Counted from the stretch's first letter, positions 15,667 to 23,766 are shown. The stretch: DNA of 27,337 nucleotides from HGM20899 sp964615195 (GCA_964615195.1 CAZTNG010000018.1:1-27337); one strand, 5' to 3'. Notes: generated by a model from the sequence alone, not told the origin. Numbers and translations: made by a program.

Positions 15667-15725
15667 AAGTTATAAATTTTTATAAATTACCTGTTGAAGT
15701 TATAACTAATTACTTTAAGTTATAA
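15667..15725. repeat. three spaced copies of AAGTTATAA
   Basis: The 9-mer AAGTTATAA occurs at 15667, 15697 and 15717, spaced 30 and 20 bases, close to whole helical turns. It lies in the otherwise empty AT-rich stretch 15556-15800 between usg and the small membrane gene. The rest of that stretch shows no gene. It may be protein-binding sites, or chance in AT-rich DNA. Confidence 0.4.
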
Positions 15726-15800
15726 ACAACCTTTAGTTAATATATAAACGAGTTGAAAGAGAAATTGTTACATTTATTAAATAATTGCAGTGAAACCTTT

Positions 15801-15840
15801 AAAGAAAAGAGCTTAGTATTTTTTTAGTCATACTAAGCTC
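15801..15840 (-). terminator. terminator after usg
   Basis: The perfect 11-bp stem GAGCTTAGTAT (15809-15819) and ATACTAAGCTC (15830-15840) has a 10-base loop. TTTTCTTT follows on the minus strand. It lies 50 bases past the usg stop. Confidence 0.85.
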
Positions 15841-15889
15841 AATTTATTAAGGTATTAGATAATATCTCTATTAGATAGATTTAATGAAT

Positions 15890-16891
15890 TTATGATCTTT
15901 CTAGTAGGTTACGTAGAATACCAACGCAATTTGATGCTATACCTATGCGAGCATTATCCATAACAGCTACAAAACTAAAATACCCGGGTCTGCGAGAGTC
16001 AGCTCTTAGTCTAGATACAATGATATGGTCTTCATTGATACCAAATTTTGCAGGTGTTACTTCTTCATCTTCAACTAACTCAATGCCTGGAGTATTACTC
16101 ATTAGTTCTTTTATGTCTGCTATTGAGGTGCTAGGTTCAGTACTAAAGGTTATGCTTGCAGTGTGACCATAAAATATTGGGGCAACAACGCAAGTTAAAT
16201 TAATACCTTCTTTTGTATCGCCTAAAACAAGTTGTAGTTGGCGCTGAATTTCATTCTCATGAGTTGTTGCTCCTTCTTCTGTTGCTTCACCAATAGAAGT
16301 GTGCATGTTGAAAGCAATTTGGCTACTAAAGAGTCTAGGTTCAATAGGATGCATGTTCAATAGAGCTATTGTTTCTCTTGCTAGTTCACTAGCACCTTCT
16401 TCACCTAAACCTGAAACTGCTTCCATTAGGGTGATTACAGCTCCATTAAGACCGAATTCTTCTGCTAGGGGTTTAAGCAATAAGGCTAGCATTGTTGCTG
16501 AAGAATTCATTGGTATAATGTGTTGATCAACTATTGCATCATCAAATTCTGAATTTTCAAAACCATTTAAATACAAGTGTGGAGTATCAGTGTTATTAAG
16601 CATTGTAGCATCAATCACTAAAGCACCTGTTTCCTTAATCGCAGGAATTAATTTACGAGCATCACCACCATTTCCAAAAAATAATACGGTGTTGATTTGT
16701 GTAAAATCAAATTCATTAGGATCACTAATTGAATAATTTTTACCTAGAAGTGAAACAGCGTCAAATTCATTGGCACCATAAGATAATGGATAAAGTTCTT
16801 CAATTGATATGCCTTCTCTTTCAAGCTTATCAAAAAGTGCCTTACCGGCATCAGTGTTATAGCCTAAAATAGCTAATTTTATGTTAGACAT
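15890..16891 (-). CDS. usg: Usg, aspartate-semialdehyde dehydrogenase-like protein
   Basis: A 333-residue protein with the two-domain fold of aspartate-semialdehyde dehydrogenase: N-terminal nucleotide-binding strand IKLAILGYNTDAGKAL, then VLFFGNGGDARKLIPA and ALVIDAT, and the C-terminal dimerisation domain with APIFYGHTASITFS. It is not the amino acid enzyme. The active-site Asn-Cys pair is N129-S130 here, so the catalytic cysteine is missing, as in the Usg branch encoded next to pdxB in E. coli. What Usg does is unknown. GGAG lies 7 bases before the ATG. It follows pdxB by 71 bases on the same strand, the conserved enterobacterial arrangement, but truA, the next gene in E. coli, is absent and a terminator follows. 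Confidence 0.9.
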   Translation of the reverse strand: MSNIKLAILGYNTDAGKALFDKLEREGISIEELYPLSYGANEFDAVSLLGKNYSISDPNEFDFTQINTVLFFGNGGDARKLIPAIKETGALVIDATMLNNTDTPHLYLNGFENSEFDDAIVDQHIIPMNSSATMLALLLKPLAEEFGLNGAVITLMEAVSGLGEEGASELARETIALLNMHPIEPRLFSSQIAFNMHTSIGEATEEGATTHENEIQRQLQLVLGDTKEGINLTCVVAPIFYGHTASITFSTEPSTSIADIKELMSNTPGIELVEDEEVTPAKFGINEDHIIVSRLRADSRRPGYFSFVAVMDNARIGIASNCVGILRNLLERS

Positions 16892-16962
16892 AAGTTTCTC
16901 CGCGGTTAGATATTTAAGTTTAACTAACCTTTTTGTTGAATTTATAAATTTTTATGTAAGAT

Positions 16963-18093
16963 TTAATTGCTAATATTAAAACCTAATTCTATTAACTTTT
17001 GTTGATCTTCAATTGTTGCATTATGAATTGTAAGGCTTGCAAGTTCGCGGCGTTCTAGATAATTTTTACGCATGTTGTCAAAGCTTGTTCCATCACTGTA
17101 GCAACGTTTAAAGATATCATTATCACGTCGTACGTCGTATACAATATTAACTAGTCTTCGTAACAAATCATCATTTATAGAACTGTTTATCGTAATTTCA
17201 CAAACATCAGCTTTTTTTAACAGTGAATTAAATGCAATTGGTGTTTGGCCAAAAAGATTACAAAGCTTTTCATATAGCATAAAGGTGCCTCGACACTTAC
17301 CTTCGTAAGCATATCCAGCGATATGAGGAGTTGCAATATCTGCAAGTTTAATTAGTTCTGGATTACTGATATTAGGCTCGCCTTCCCAAACATCTTTAAT
17401 TAAGTGTAAATAGTCATGTTGCTTTAATGTTTGAGTAAGTGCGTAGTCATCAATTACTTCACCTCTGCTTGCATTAATAATAAACTTTTCACCTGAAAAG
17501 CTATTTAAAAGTTCGGCATTAAGTAGGTGATAAGTAGGATATTTTCCACCGCGTTCAAGAGGAACATGAAATGTAATAATATCAGCACTAAGTGCATCAT
17601 TTAGATTAACGTAGGATGAATATTTGGGATCTAAAGTATCCTTAAGAAGGGGATCACAAATTTTAACATCAAGTTTGAGGGCTTTAGCTCGTTTTATTAC
17701 TTCGCTACCTGTACAACCAGCTCCAATAACTCCAATGCTCATTTTGGAGAAATCCAAATTATATTTATGTTGCCAAAAAAGTAGGGCGGAAAGGACATAT
17801 TCTCCAACACTAATTTTATTGCAACCTTGTGCATTGCTGAAAGCTATATTTTTTTTAGCAAGAAGACTTGTATCTATATGATCAAAACCAGCTGTAGCAG
17901 TTCCTACAAATTTTAATTTATTAGCCTTTGCTAGCAACTCATTATTAACTTTAGTTATTGAACGAACCATTAAGGCGTCTATATCAACTAAATCCTCAGC
18001 ACAAATTTGTCTACCTTGTTTTAATATAACTTCCCCAAATTGATTAAACAGTTTTTGGGCTAGTGGCATGTTTGCATCGGCAAGTATTTTCAT
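16963..18093 (-). CDS. pdxB: erythronate-4-phosphate dehydrogenase
   Basis: Second step of the DXP-dependent route to pyridoxal phosphate, oxidising 4-phosphoerythronate; a largely gammaproteobacterial enzyme. It has 376 residues (E. coli 378). It is a D-2-hydroxyacid dehydrogenase fold: MKILADANMPLAQ at the start, GTATAGFDHID, the NAD-binding GxGxxG loop at G124-A-G-C-T-G129, and the catalytic triad R210 (in NASRGEVID), E239 (in WEGEP) and H257 (in TPHIAGYAYEGK). The final 80 residues are the PdxB-specific dimerisation domain. The start at 18093 has AGAGAG just upstream. A longer in-frame start at 18150 would include the lon terminator hairpin and is rejected. Only 28 bases separate that terminator from the start codon, so its promoter must overlap the hairpin or it relies on read-through from lon. 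Confidence 0.96.
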   Translation of the reverse strand: MKILADANMPLAQKLFNQFGEVILKQGRQICAEDLVDIDALMVRSITKVNNELLAKANKLKFVGTATAGFDHIDTSLLAKKNIAFSNAQGCNKISVGEYVLSALLFWQHKYNLDFSKMSIGVIGAGCTGSEVIKRAKALKLDVKICDPLLKDTLDPKYSSYVNLNDALSADIITFHVPLERGGKYPTYHLLNAELLNSFSGEKFIINASRGEVIDDYALTQTLKQHDYLHLIKDVWEGEPNISNPELIKLADIATPHIAGYAYEGKCRGTFMLYEKLCNLFGQTPIAFNSLLKKADVCEITINSSINDDLLRRLVNIVYDVRRDNDIFKRCYSDGTSFDNMRKNYLERRELASLTIHNATIEDQQKLIELGFNISN

Positions 18094-18121
18094 GATTCTC
18101 TCTTTTATACTTCGTTTGTAT

Positions 18122-18154
18122 AAAAAACAGCATAGTCGCTTTGCGACCATGCTG
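18122..18154 (-). terminator. terminator after lon
   Basis: CAGCATAGTCGC (18128-18139) pairs with GCGACCATGCTG (18143-18154) as a 12-bp stem (one G-U pair on the minus strand) with a 3-base loop. Six T follow on the minus strand. It is the most GC-rich hairpin of the native sequence. Confidence 0.9.
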
Positions 18155-18212
18155 CTTAGCTTTTTGCTATTTTATTTAAGCATTATATAAGTAATAGACA
18201 ATTTACTCTAAA

Positions 18213-20630
18213 TTAAAATAAAATTTTTGCAACGTCAGGGTATGTATCTGCATAATTGAATTCCACACCTTCTGTTACATACGCAGGCAATTCTTCAACG
18301 TCTCCCTTATTAGCAAGAGGAACTATAAGCTTGGTTATACCTATACGTTTTGCGGCAATAACCTTTTCTCTAATGCCTCCAATTGCAAGCACGCTACCTG
18401 TTAATGAAATTTCACCAGTCATAGCATAGCCATTTTTTGGTGCTTTATTCATTGCAAGTGATAAAAAGGCACTAGCCATTGTCACACCAGCACTTGGTCC
18501 ATCCTTAGGTGTTGCTCCCTCAGGAACATGCAAATGAATAAGAGCCTTGTCAAAGAAATCCTTTGGTACATTTGGAGCTAACTTTTCAATATTAGAAATA
18601 ACATAGCTTAATGCAATATCTGCAGACTCCTTCATTACTTGACCTAGGTTGCCTGTAAGTTTAAAACCGCGAGCACTATGATCAACTAATGATGCTTCAA
18701 TAGGAAGTGTTGCGCCTCCCATAGATGTCCAAGCAAGTCCAGTGATAATACCAACACCACTTAATGTTTTTTCACGTGAGAATGGTGCTACGCCTAAGAA
18801 CCCTTTAATATCTGCAGGTTTAACTGTAAATGTTTGTTCAGAATCATCTAAAAGCTTAATTACAAGTTTACGGACAATTTTGGCGATATATTTTTCTAGG
18901 CTTCTTACACCTGCTTCACGAGCATATTCTTCAGTGATTTTACGGATTGCAGGATCACTAAATTTAATGTGCTTCTTCTTAACACCTGCTTTATCTAAAG
19001 CTTTAGGAATAAGGTGTTTTTTAGCAATTGCTAACTTTTCATCAGCTAAGTACCCTGATAGAGATATAGCATCCATTCTATCTAGTAGAGCAGGAGGAAT
19101 AGTATCTACACTATTAGCAGTACAAACAAATAGGCACTTAGATAAATCAATACGCAAATCTAGATAATTATCTAAAAAGGCGTTATTTTGCTCTGGATCT
19201 AGTGTTTCTAGTAGTGCACTTGCAGGGTCTCCTTGATAACTAGATCCTAGTTTATCTATTTCGTCTAGCATTATAACAGGGTTCATTACCTTACATTCTT
19301 TAAGAGCTTGTACCAATTTTCCTGGTAAAGCACTTACATATGTGCGGCGGTGTCCCTTTATTTCAGCTTCATCACGCATACCACCAAGACTTAAGCGGTA
19401 AAATGGACGATTTAAAGAGTGTGCTATGGATTTGCCTATAGATGTTTTACCAACACCTGGTGGTCCAACAAATAGTAAAATAGCTCCACTTAAATCTTTT
19501 TTATATTCACCAACAGCTAAAAATTCTAGTATGCGATCTTTAACATCTTTAAGTCCTTCATGATCAGATTCAAGAATTTTTTTTGCTTTAGCAAAGTTAA
19601 AATTGTCTTTTGAGAATTTGCCCCAAGGTACATTAGTAATCCAAGTTAAATAATCGCGAGAAACAGCATATTCAGGACTTGAAGAATCTAACACTTGTAA
19701 TCTTTTTAATTCTTCATTGTATCTTTCTTTAACTGCTTGTGGAGGATTAAGTGCTGCAAACTTTTTATTAAATTCTTGAACATCTGCAGTTTTATCGTCA
19801 ACAGTTATACCAAGTTCTTTTTGAATTTCTTTTAATTGTTCCTTTAGGAAAAATTCTTTTTGTCTTTCATTAAGTTTTGTGGCAACTGTATCTTTAATAT
19901 TTTTCTGTAGCTTAGCAACCTCAACTTCATTTTGCAAAAGCTTGAGTGCAAGTTTTAAACGAGGTAGAAGATCTACAGTATTTAATATTTCTTGTAAATT
20001 ATCAGCATCACATGTTGTTATTGAAGCTGCACAATCTGCTAGTAATGAAGGATCGTTAGGGTTGAATCTAGTTAAATATTGCTTTAATTCTTCGAAGTAC
20101 AAAGGATTTATAGGTACTAATTCTTTAATAGTTGCTACTATTGACATAGCATAAGCTTTAACTTCAATCCCTTCAGGAGAATCAGGCTCTGGTATGTTAC
20201 TTTGTGGATAACTAACTTGAGCTTCGATAATCTTTTTCTTGAAATTCATGCTTTCAATTTTAACACGAGAAATACCTTGTGCCACAAATTGAATATCATC
20301 TCCAATTCTAGCTTGAATAATACGTACTAAGCAACCGATAGGTACAAAATCTTCTTGCTTTAGTTCGCCCTCTAAATGTTCTTCAGGTAAAGCTATAAGT
20401 GCTACCATTTTTTCAGGCGTTTTAAGCACTTGACGTAAGGTGTCTTCCCATTTAGGTGCTAATTGAACAGGCATTACCTGACTTGGCATAAATGGACGTC
20501 CGTACACAGGTAGAACGCATAGAGTATTAGGTCTTTCTTTTTCAGGCACTGATAATTCAGAAGAGTTGTTAGATGTTTCTTCAACTACAACTTCTTCGAT
20601 ATTGTTTTCTTCGTTATTTTCTTCTGACAT
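18213..20630 (-). CDS. lon: ATP-dependent Lon protease (AsrA-like subtype)
   Basis: Hexameric AAA+ serine protease that degrades damaged and regulatory proteins. It has 805 residues (E. coli 784). Order: an acidic Asn/Glu-rich extension (1-33), the N-terminal substrate domain (about 36-230), a coiled coil with FFLKEQLKEIQKELG, the AAA+ module with Walker A GPPGVGKT at 389-396 and Walker B IMLDEID, and the protease domain with the Ser-Lys dyad S713 (PKDGPSAG) and K756 (IREKVIAAKR). Several blocks differ from E. coli Lon and fit, from memory, the Lon paralogue called AsrA in Pseudomonas: RPFMPSQVMPV in the N-domain, the SGVGIITGLAWTSMGGATLP stretch, and the C-terminal DVAKILF. A near-perfect sigma-32 promoter lies upstream, so it is a heat-shock gene. 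AGGA lies 9 bases before the ATG. It is a single-gene unit with a strong terminator. Confidence 0.96.
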   Translation of the reverse strand: MSEENNEENNIEEVVVEETSNNSSELSVPEKERPNTLCVLPVYGRPFMPSQVMPVQLAPKWEDTLRQVLKTPEKMVALIALPEEHLEGELKQEDFVPIGCLVRIIQARIGDDIQFVAQGISRVKIESMNFKKKIIEAQVSYPQSNIPEPDSPEGIEVKAYAMSIVATIKELVPINPLYFEELKQYLTRFNPNDPSLLADCAASITTCDADNLQEILNTVDLLPRLKLALKLLQNEVEVAKLQKNIKDTVATKLNERQKEFFLKEQLKEIQKELGITVDDKTADVQEFNKKFAALNPPQAVKERYNEELKRLQVLDSSSPEYAVSRDYLTWITNVPWGKFSKDNFNFAKAKKILESDHEGLKDVKDRILEFLAVGEYKKDLSGAILLFVGPPGVGKTSIGKSIAHSLNRPFYRLSLGGMRDEAEIKGHRRTYVSALPGKLVQALKECKVMNPVIMLDEIDKLGSSYQGDPASALLETLDPEQNNAFLDNYLDLRIDLSKCLFVCTANSVDTIPPALLDRMDAISLSGYLADEKLAIAKKHLIPKALDKAGVKKKHIKFSDPAIRKITEEYAREAGVRSLEKYIAKIVRKLVIKLLDDSEQTFTVKPADIKGFLGVAPFSREKTLSGVGIITGLAWTSMGGATLPIEASLVDHSARGFKLTGNLGQVMKESADIALSYVISNIEKLAPNVPKDFFDKALIHLHVPEGATPKDGPSAGVTMASAFLSLAMNKAPKNGYAMTGEISLTGSVLAIGGIREKVIAAKRIGITKLIVPLANKGDVEELPAYVTEGVEFNYADTYPDVAKILF

Positions 20631-20659
20631 GCTTTAATTCCTAATCAATTCATATCACT

Positions 20660-20689
20660 TACATGGGGACGGATAGAAGTCATTTCAAG
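20660..20689 (-). promoter_or_regulatory. sigma-32 heat-shock promoter of lon
   Basis: On the minus strand CTTGAA (20689-20684), a 15-base spacer and CCCCATGTA (20668-20660) match the RpoH consensus almost perfectly. The predicted start is near 20652, about 20 bases before the lon ATG. In DNA this AT-rich, a CCCC element is unlikely by chance. Confidence 0.9.
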
Positions 20690-20743
20690 AGTATAAAAGT
20701 TATTAAATTTATTTTTATTTAATCATTATTTTTTTTTATTAAA

Positions 20744-21358
20744 TTATGGTTCTGAAATACTGTTAAAAGCTGAAATTTCCCAAAATGTACTATTATCAAT
20801 TTTGTTAATATAAATTTGAAATTGTGTAAAACCTCTATATTCTGCGCGCATGTGCATAAGTATATCCTTGATAGGTAAATTTAGTACTTGTGCTATTAGA
20901 CAACCTATAACCCCACCATGAGTTATTACTAAATAATTATCGTTATCATTAGATTTTGTAATAATATCATTAATAAAATTCAAAACTCTTTGTTTAAAAA
21001 TAGGATAACACTCATTAGTACCTGGTAGTGGATCAATATTTTGGTTTATACTTTCAAGTAGTTTAGTATCTTCTTTAGTATACCTTGAAAAGGGTAGACC
21101 ATCAAAGTTCCCAAAATTCATTTCCTTTATGGCATCGATGTTAATAAATCTTTTTGAGTTCCCCAAAGCTTGTAAAGCAGTTTCTTGACACCTAATCATT
21201 GGTGAGCAGTAGCATTGAGTATACTCTTTAAAAACTTTTGCTACTTTGTTTAAATCATCTTTTAGACAGTGAGGATCAGATTTAGCTCCATACATAGCAG
21301 GAGCACCATCTATTTTTGCATGCCTAATTAATGTGATTTTAATGACCTTGTAGTCCAT
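20744..21358 (-). CDS. cobC: histidine phosphatase, probable alpha-ribazole phosphatase
   Basis: A 204-residue member of the histidine phosphatase (phosphoglycerate mutase-like) superfamily. The catalytic histidine lies in TLIRHAKID near residue 13, a second arginine in SPMIRCQETA, the acid residue in EMNFGNFDG, and the second histidine in YLVITHGGVIG. The superfamily alone does not fix the substrate. The operon with cobS and cobT makes alpha-ribazole-5'-phosphate phosphatase, or removal of the phosphate from adenosylcobalamin-5'-phosphate, the likely role in assembling the cobalamin nucleotide loop. AGAGGA lies 9 bases before the ATG, and the first 20 bases overlap the end of cobS. It is the last gene of cobT-cobS-cobC; no clear terminator was found before the lon promoter region. 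Confidence 0.88.
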   Translation of the reverse strand: MDYKVIKITLIRHAKIDGAPAMYGAKSDPHCLKDDLNKVAKVFKEYTQCYCSPMIRCQETALQALGNSKRFINIDAIKEMNFGNFDGLPFSRYTKEDTKLLESINQNIDPLPGTNECYPIFKQRVLNFINDIITKSNDNDNYLVITHGGVIGCLIAQVLNLPIKDILMHMRAEYRGFTQFQIYINKIDNSTFWEISAFNSISEP

Positions 21359-22184
21359 AAAAAAAGTCCTCTAGAAATGGATTTAGCCAAGGTATGTGGT
21401 GAAATATTAGCATTGTAAACATTAACCAAATAGATAGCATTGATATTATTTGCGCAGCTCCTAGACAATCACCAGTAAAACCACCTAACTGAAAAATCAG
21501 ATATTTTTTAAATAAAAAACGAATTATTAAGGTAAGCATTAAGCAAAGAAAAGCTATTTCAATATTTAATAGCAAGCAAACAAATCCACCAGTAATACAT
21601 AAAATTAGTAATTCGGTCAAGTGTATTCCTGTAGATAAAGGTTTTGCTTTAGCTTTTGCATCTAATACACGTAGATAATTTAGATCAAAAATTAGAGAAC
21701 CTGATAAAGCTCTAGATAATGTATGACCAACTAACATGGCGACAGCTGCCTCTAAATATGAGCTTGAGGTGATATATGACATAGTTAAAAACATTATGGC
21801 TATAATGCAAACAATAGCTATTGAACCATAGGTTCCCACTCTTGAATCTTTCATTATTTCAAGTTTTTTTTCTGGAGTAAAACCGCCTCCAAAACCATCA
21901 CACATATCGGCAAAGCCGTCTTCATGAAAAGCACCTGTAATAATAAAGGATGCTATAAGTGTAAGAATTACGGCTATCTCTACAGGGAATAAAACTAATG
22001 CTATAGCAAGTATGCCACAAAGAATAAAGCCTATAAAGAAGCCAATTACAGCGTAGTAACGGCTTGATTTATTTAATAGCTCCGGCGAATAGGGTGTTTT
22101 ATTAGGAATAGGAATACGTGTAAAAAAAGCTAGAGCTAAAAGTAATAAATTAATTTGCCTTTTGAACAATGTGACCATCCCCAT
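21339..22184 (-). CDS. cobS: adenosylcobinamide-GDP ribazoletransferase (cobalamin synthase)
   Basis: Integral membrane enzyme that joins adenosylcobinamide-GDP with alpha-ribazole or its phosphate, the last assembly step of cobalamin. It is about 281 residues with several membrane segments. Family motifs visible are FFTRIPIP near the N-terminus, GAFHEDGFADMCDGFGGGF with the conserved acidic residues, LEIMKDSRVGTYG, and GGFTGDCLGAAQ near the C-terminus. The start is ambiguous: ATG at 22184 and at 22178 both lie inside cobT and neither has a good ribosome binding site, suggesting translational coupling; a TTG at 22187 is less likely. Overlaps with cobT (about 35 bases) and cobC (20 bases) show a compact operon. 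Confidence 0.93.
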   Translation of the reverse strand: MGMVTLFKRQINLLLLALAFFTRIPIPNKTPYSPELLNKSSRYYAVIGFFIGFILCGILAIALVLFPVEIAVILTLIASFIITGAFHEDGFADMCDGFGGGFTPEKKLEIMKDSRVGTYGSIAIVCIIAIMFLTMSYITSSSYLEAAVAMLVGHTLSRALSGSLIFDLNYLRVLDAKAKAKPLSTGIHLTELLILCITGGFVCLLLNIEIAFLCLMLTLIIRFLFKKYLIFQLGGFTGDCLGAAQIISMLSIWLMFTMLIFHHIPWLNPFLEDFFYGLQGH

Positions 22185-23208
22185 CAAAATAAGCCATAGA
22201 GTTATAGCAAGAAGCTGCTGCCATTAATATTGGTAGTACTACAGCCGCACCAGTACCTTCTCCTAAGCGCATTGAAAAGTTTACTACTGCATTAACTCCG
22301 AGTTTTGTAAGAACTGTTTGATGTGCTTTTTCTCCACTTGCATGGGCAAAAATCATATTTTTTAGACAACTTGGATTGATGGCAACAGCTAAACTTGCAG
22401 CTGCTGTTACTACGAATCCGTCTACTAAAATTATCATGTTTTTTTGTGCTGCCATAAGCATAGAACCACACATTTGTGCTATTTCAAAGCCACCATAACA
22501 TCTTAATATTTCTTTTGGTGGTAATTTTTCGGGATGACGTCGAAGCCCTTTAGCAATTAAATTAGTTTTAAGTTTTAATTGTTCATCATTTATTCCCGTA
22601 CCTCTGCCTGTGGCATCTTCAGCACTAAAGTTATAAAGCTTAGCATATATAGCACTTGCAGAAGATGTGTTGCCGATACCCATTTCACCTAACAGTAATG
22701 TAGTAATATCCTGTTCTACTAATTGAGAAACAATTTCACCTCCATTTGTTAGTGCTGTATTAAGCTCTTCTTCACTCATAGCATCAGTAACTAAAAAATC
22801 TTTAGTACCTAAACCTACAGAGTAATTACATACTACCGGCTTTGCAAAATTTGGGTTTGCAACACCGCAATCTACAATCATTAGAGGGATGTTATTGCTA
22901 TTACAAATGGAATTTATGGCTGCACCACCAGCAATAAAGTTATTTATCATTTCAGTTGTAAGGGAACTTGGAGCAATACTAACATTATGATTCATTGCAA
23001 CTCCGTGGTCTCCTGCATATAGTACATGCATGGGCTTAATAACAATGTCGCTTGAAAAGTATGCTTTTTGAATTAAAGCCATTTGTTTGGCTAATTTTTC
23101 AAGTGTACCTAAGGATCCAAGAGGTTTGGTTAGATTATCAAGTCTAGCTTGTACTTTATTGATATCATCAATAGAAAAGAAATTTTGGAGAGTATTATCT
23201 GTAAGCAT
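22150..23208 (-). CDS. cobT: nicotinate-nucleotide-dimethylbenzimidazole phosphoribosyltransferase
   Basis: Activates the lower ligand base of cobalamin, transferring phosphoribose from nicotinate mononucleotide to give alpha-ribazole phosphate. It has 352 residues, as usual (about 350). Blocks in order are LDNLTKPLGSLGTLEKLAKQ, VLYAGDHGVA, the TTEMINNFIAGGAAIN stretch, LLLGEMGIGNTSSASA, GRGTGINDEQLK, and LRLGEGTGAAV, in which the catalytic glutamate is residue 317, the same number as in the Salmonella enzyme. GAGGA lies 9 bases before the ATG. It is the first gene of cobT-cobS-cobC. The 240-base upstream region has no recognisable cobalamin riboswitch (no B12 box). No dimethylbenzimidazole synthesis gene is present here, so the base source is not shown. 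Confidence 0.96.
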   Translation of the reverse strand: MLTDNTLQNFFSIDDINKVQARLDNLTKPLGSLGTLEKLAKQMALIQKAYFSSDIVIKPMHVLYAGDHGVAMNHNVSIAPSSLTTEMINNFIAGGAAINSICNSNNIPLMIVDCGVANPNFAKPVVCNYSVGLGTKDFLVTDAMSEEELNTALTNGGEIVSQLVEQDITTLLLGEMGIGNTSSASAIYAKLYNFSAEDATGRGTGINDEQLKLKTNLIAKGLRRHPEKLPPKEILRCYGGFEIAQMCGSMLMAAQKNMIILVDGFVVTAAASLAVAINPSCLKNMIFAHASGEKAHQTVLTKLGVNAVVNFSMRLGEGTGAAVVLPILMAAASCYNSMAYFDGDGHIVQKAN

Positions 23209-23394
23209 TTGTTTTGTCCTCAGGTGATTTTTTTATATGATATCACTGAAACAAAGCTATTTATTGTAAAACTTTTTAAATAATCTAATACTAGGTTGCT
23301 GTATGCTTAAATATTGTATATAAGCTTTTTGTAGTATTATCTGTTGGCAAATAATTGGTTTTATGCAAAATTTTGTGGAAAACTTTTTTATAAA

Positions 23395-23416
23395 AGGTAG
23401 ACTACCTATATATAAT
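23395..23416 (+). promoter_or_regulatory. palindrome beside the -10 box of the TSCPD gene
   Basis: AGGTAG-A-CTACCT (23395-23407) is a perfect 13-base dyad lying 3 bases before a perfect TATAAT (23411-23416). The gene start is 32 bases further on. A dyad in the spacer upstream of the -10 box is a usual place for a repressor or MerR-type operator. No regulator gene is nearby to name. Confidence 0.45.
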
Positions 23417-23448
23417 TATGAAAGTTAATAATGTTGGAGAGGTAAAGA

Positions 23449-23706
23449 ATGCATTATGATTACGAAACCACTGGTACATGTTGTCGTTTAATTTCTTTTG
23501 ATATGGATGATGAACAAGTTTTAAGTAATGTTACCTTTATGGGTGGCTGTGATGGCAATTTGAAGATGATTGCGAAATTTGTTAATGGTATGAAGGCAAC
23601 TGACGTCGTTTCTAAATGTTCAGGCAATATTTGTAGAAATAAAGGAACTTCTTGCGCTGATCAATTAGCACATGCAGCTCAATATGCTTTAGATGCAAAT
23701 AAATAA
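23449..23706 (+). CDS. small TSCPD-domain protein (TIGR03905-like)
   Basis: An 85-residue cytoplasmic protein of the short TSCPD-domain family, related to the C-terminal domain of vitamin B12-dependent ribonucleotide reductases. The signature is T-S-C-A-D-Q-L-A at residues 67-74 (Ala for the usual Pro). Cysteines at 11, 12, 34, 57, 62 and 69 are enough for a metal site, though metal binding is inference. MGGCDGNLKMIAKFVNGM is the other typical block. The role of these stand-alone proteins is unknown. The ribosome binding site GGAGAGG lies 6 bases before the ATG, and a strong hairpin follows. It is divergent from the cobT operon across a 240-base gap; since the family touches B12-dependent enzymes the neighbourhood is suggestive but not proof of a link. 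Confidence 0.82.
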   Translation: MHYDYETTGTCCRLISFDMDDEQVLSNVTFMGGCDGNLKMIAKFVNGMKATDVVSKCSGNICRNKGTSCADQLAHAAQYALDANK

Positions 23707-23766
23707 GAAGTAATTTTTTTAAACAAAAATTATTGATTAGAATAGCTTAAAGCTATTTAACCTCAC

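Noticed and set aside
18094..18150. N-terminal extension of PdxB starting at 18150
   Set aside because: It would translate through the lon terminator stem and adds a segment not found in PdxB; the ATG at 18093 has a ribosome binding site.
18742..19167. 141-codon plus-strand frame opposite lon
   Set aside because: Antisense shadow of a strongly conserved gene, without ribosome binding site or recognisable protein features. The same holds for the frames opposite usg, pdxB, the chemoreceptor gene and the aminotransferase gene.
23209..23448. Cobalamin riboswitch in the cobT leader
   Set aside because: No B12 box or GCCACTG-like element was seen on the minus strand; a covariance-model search would settle it.
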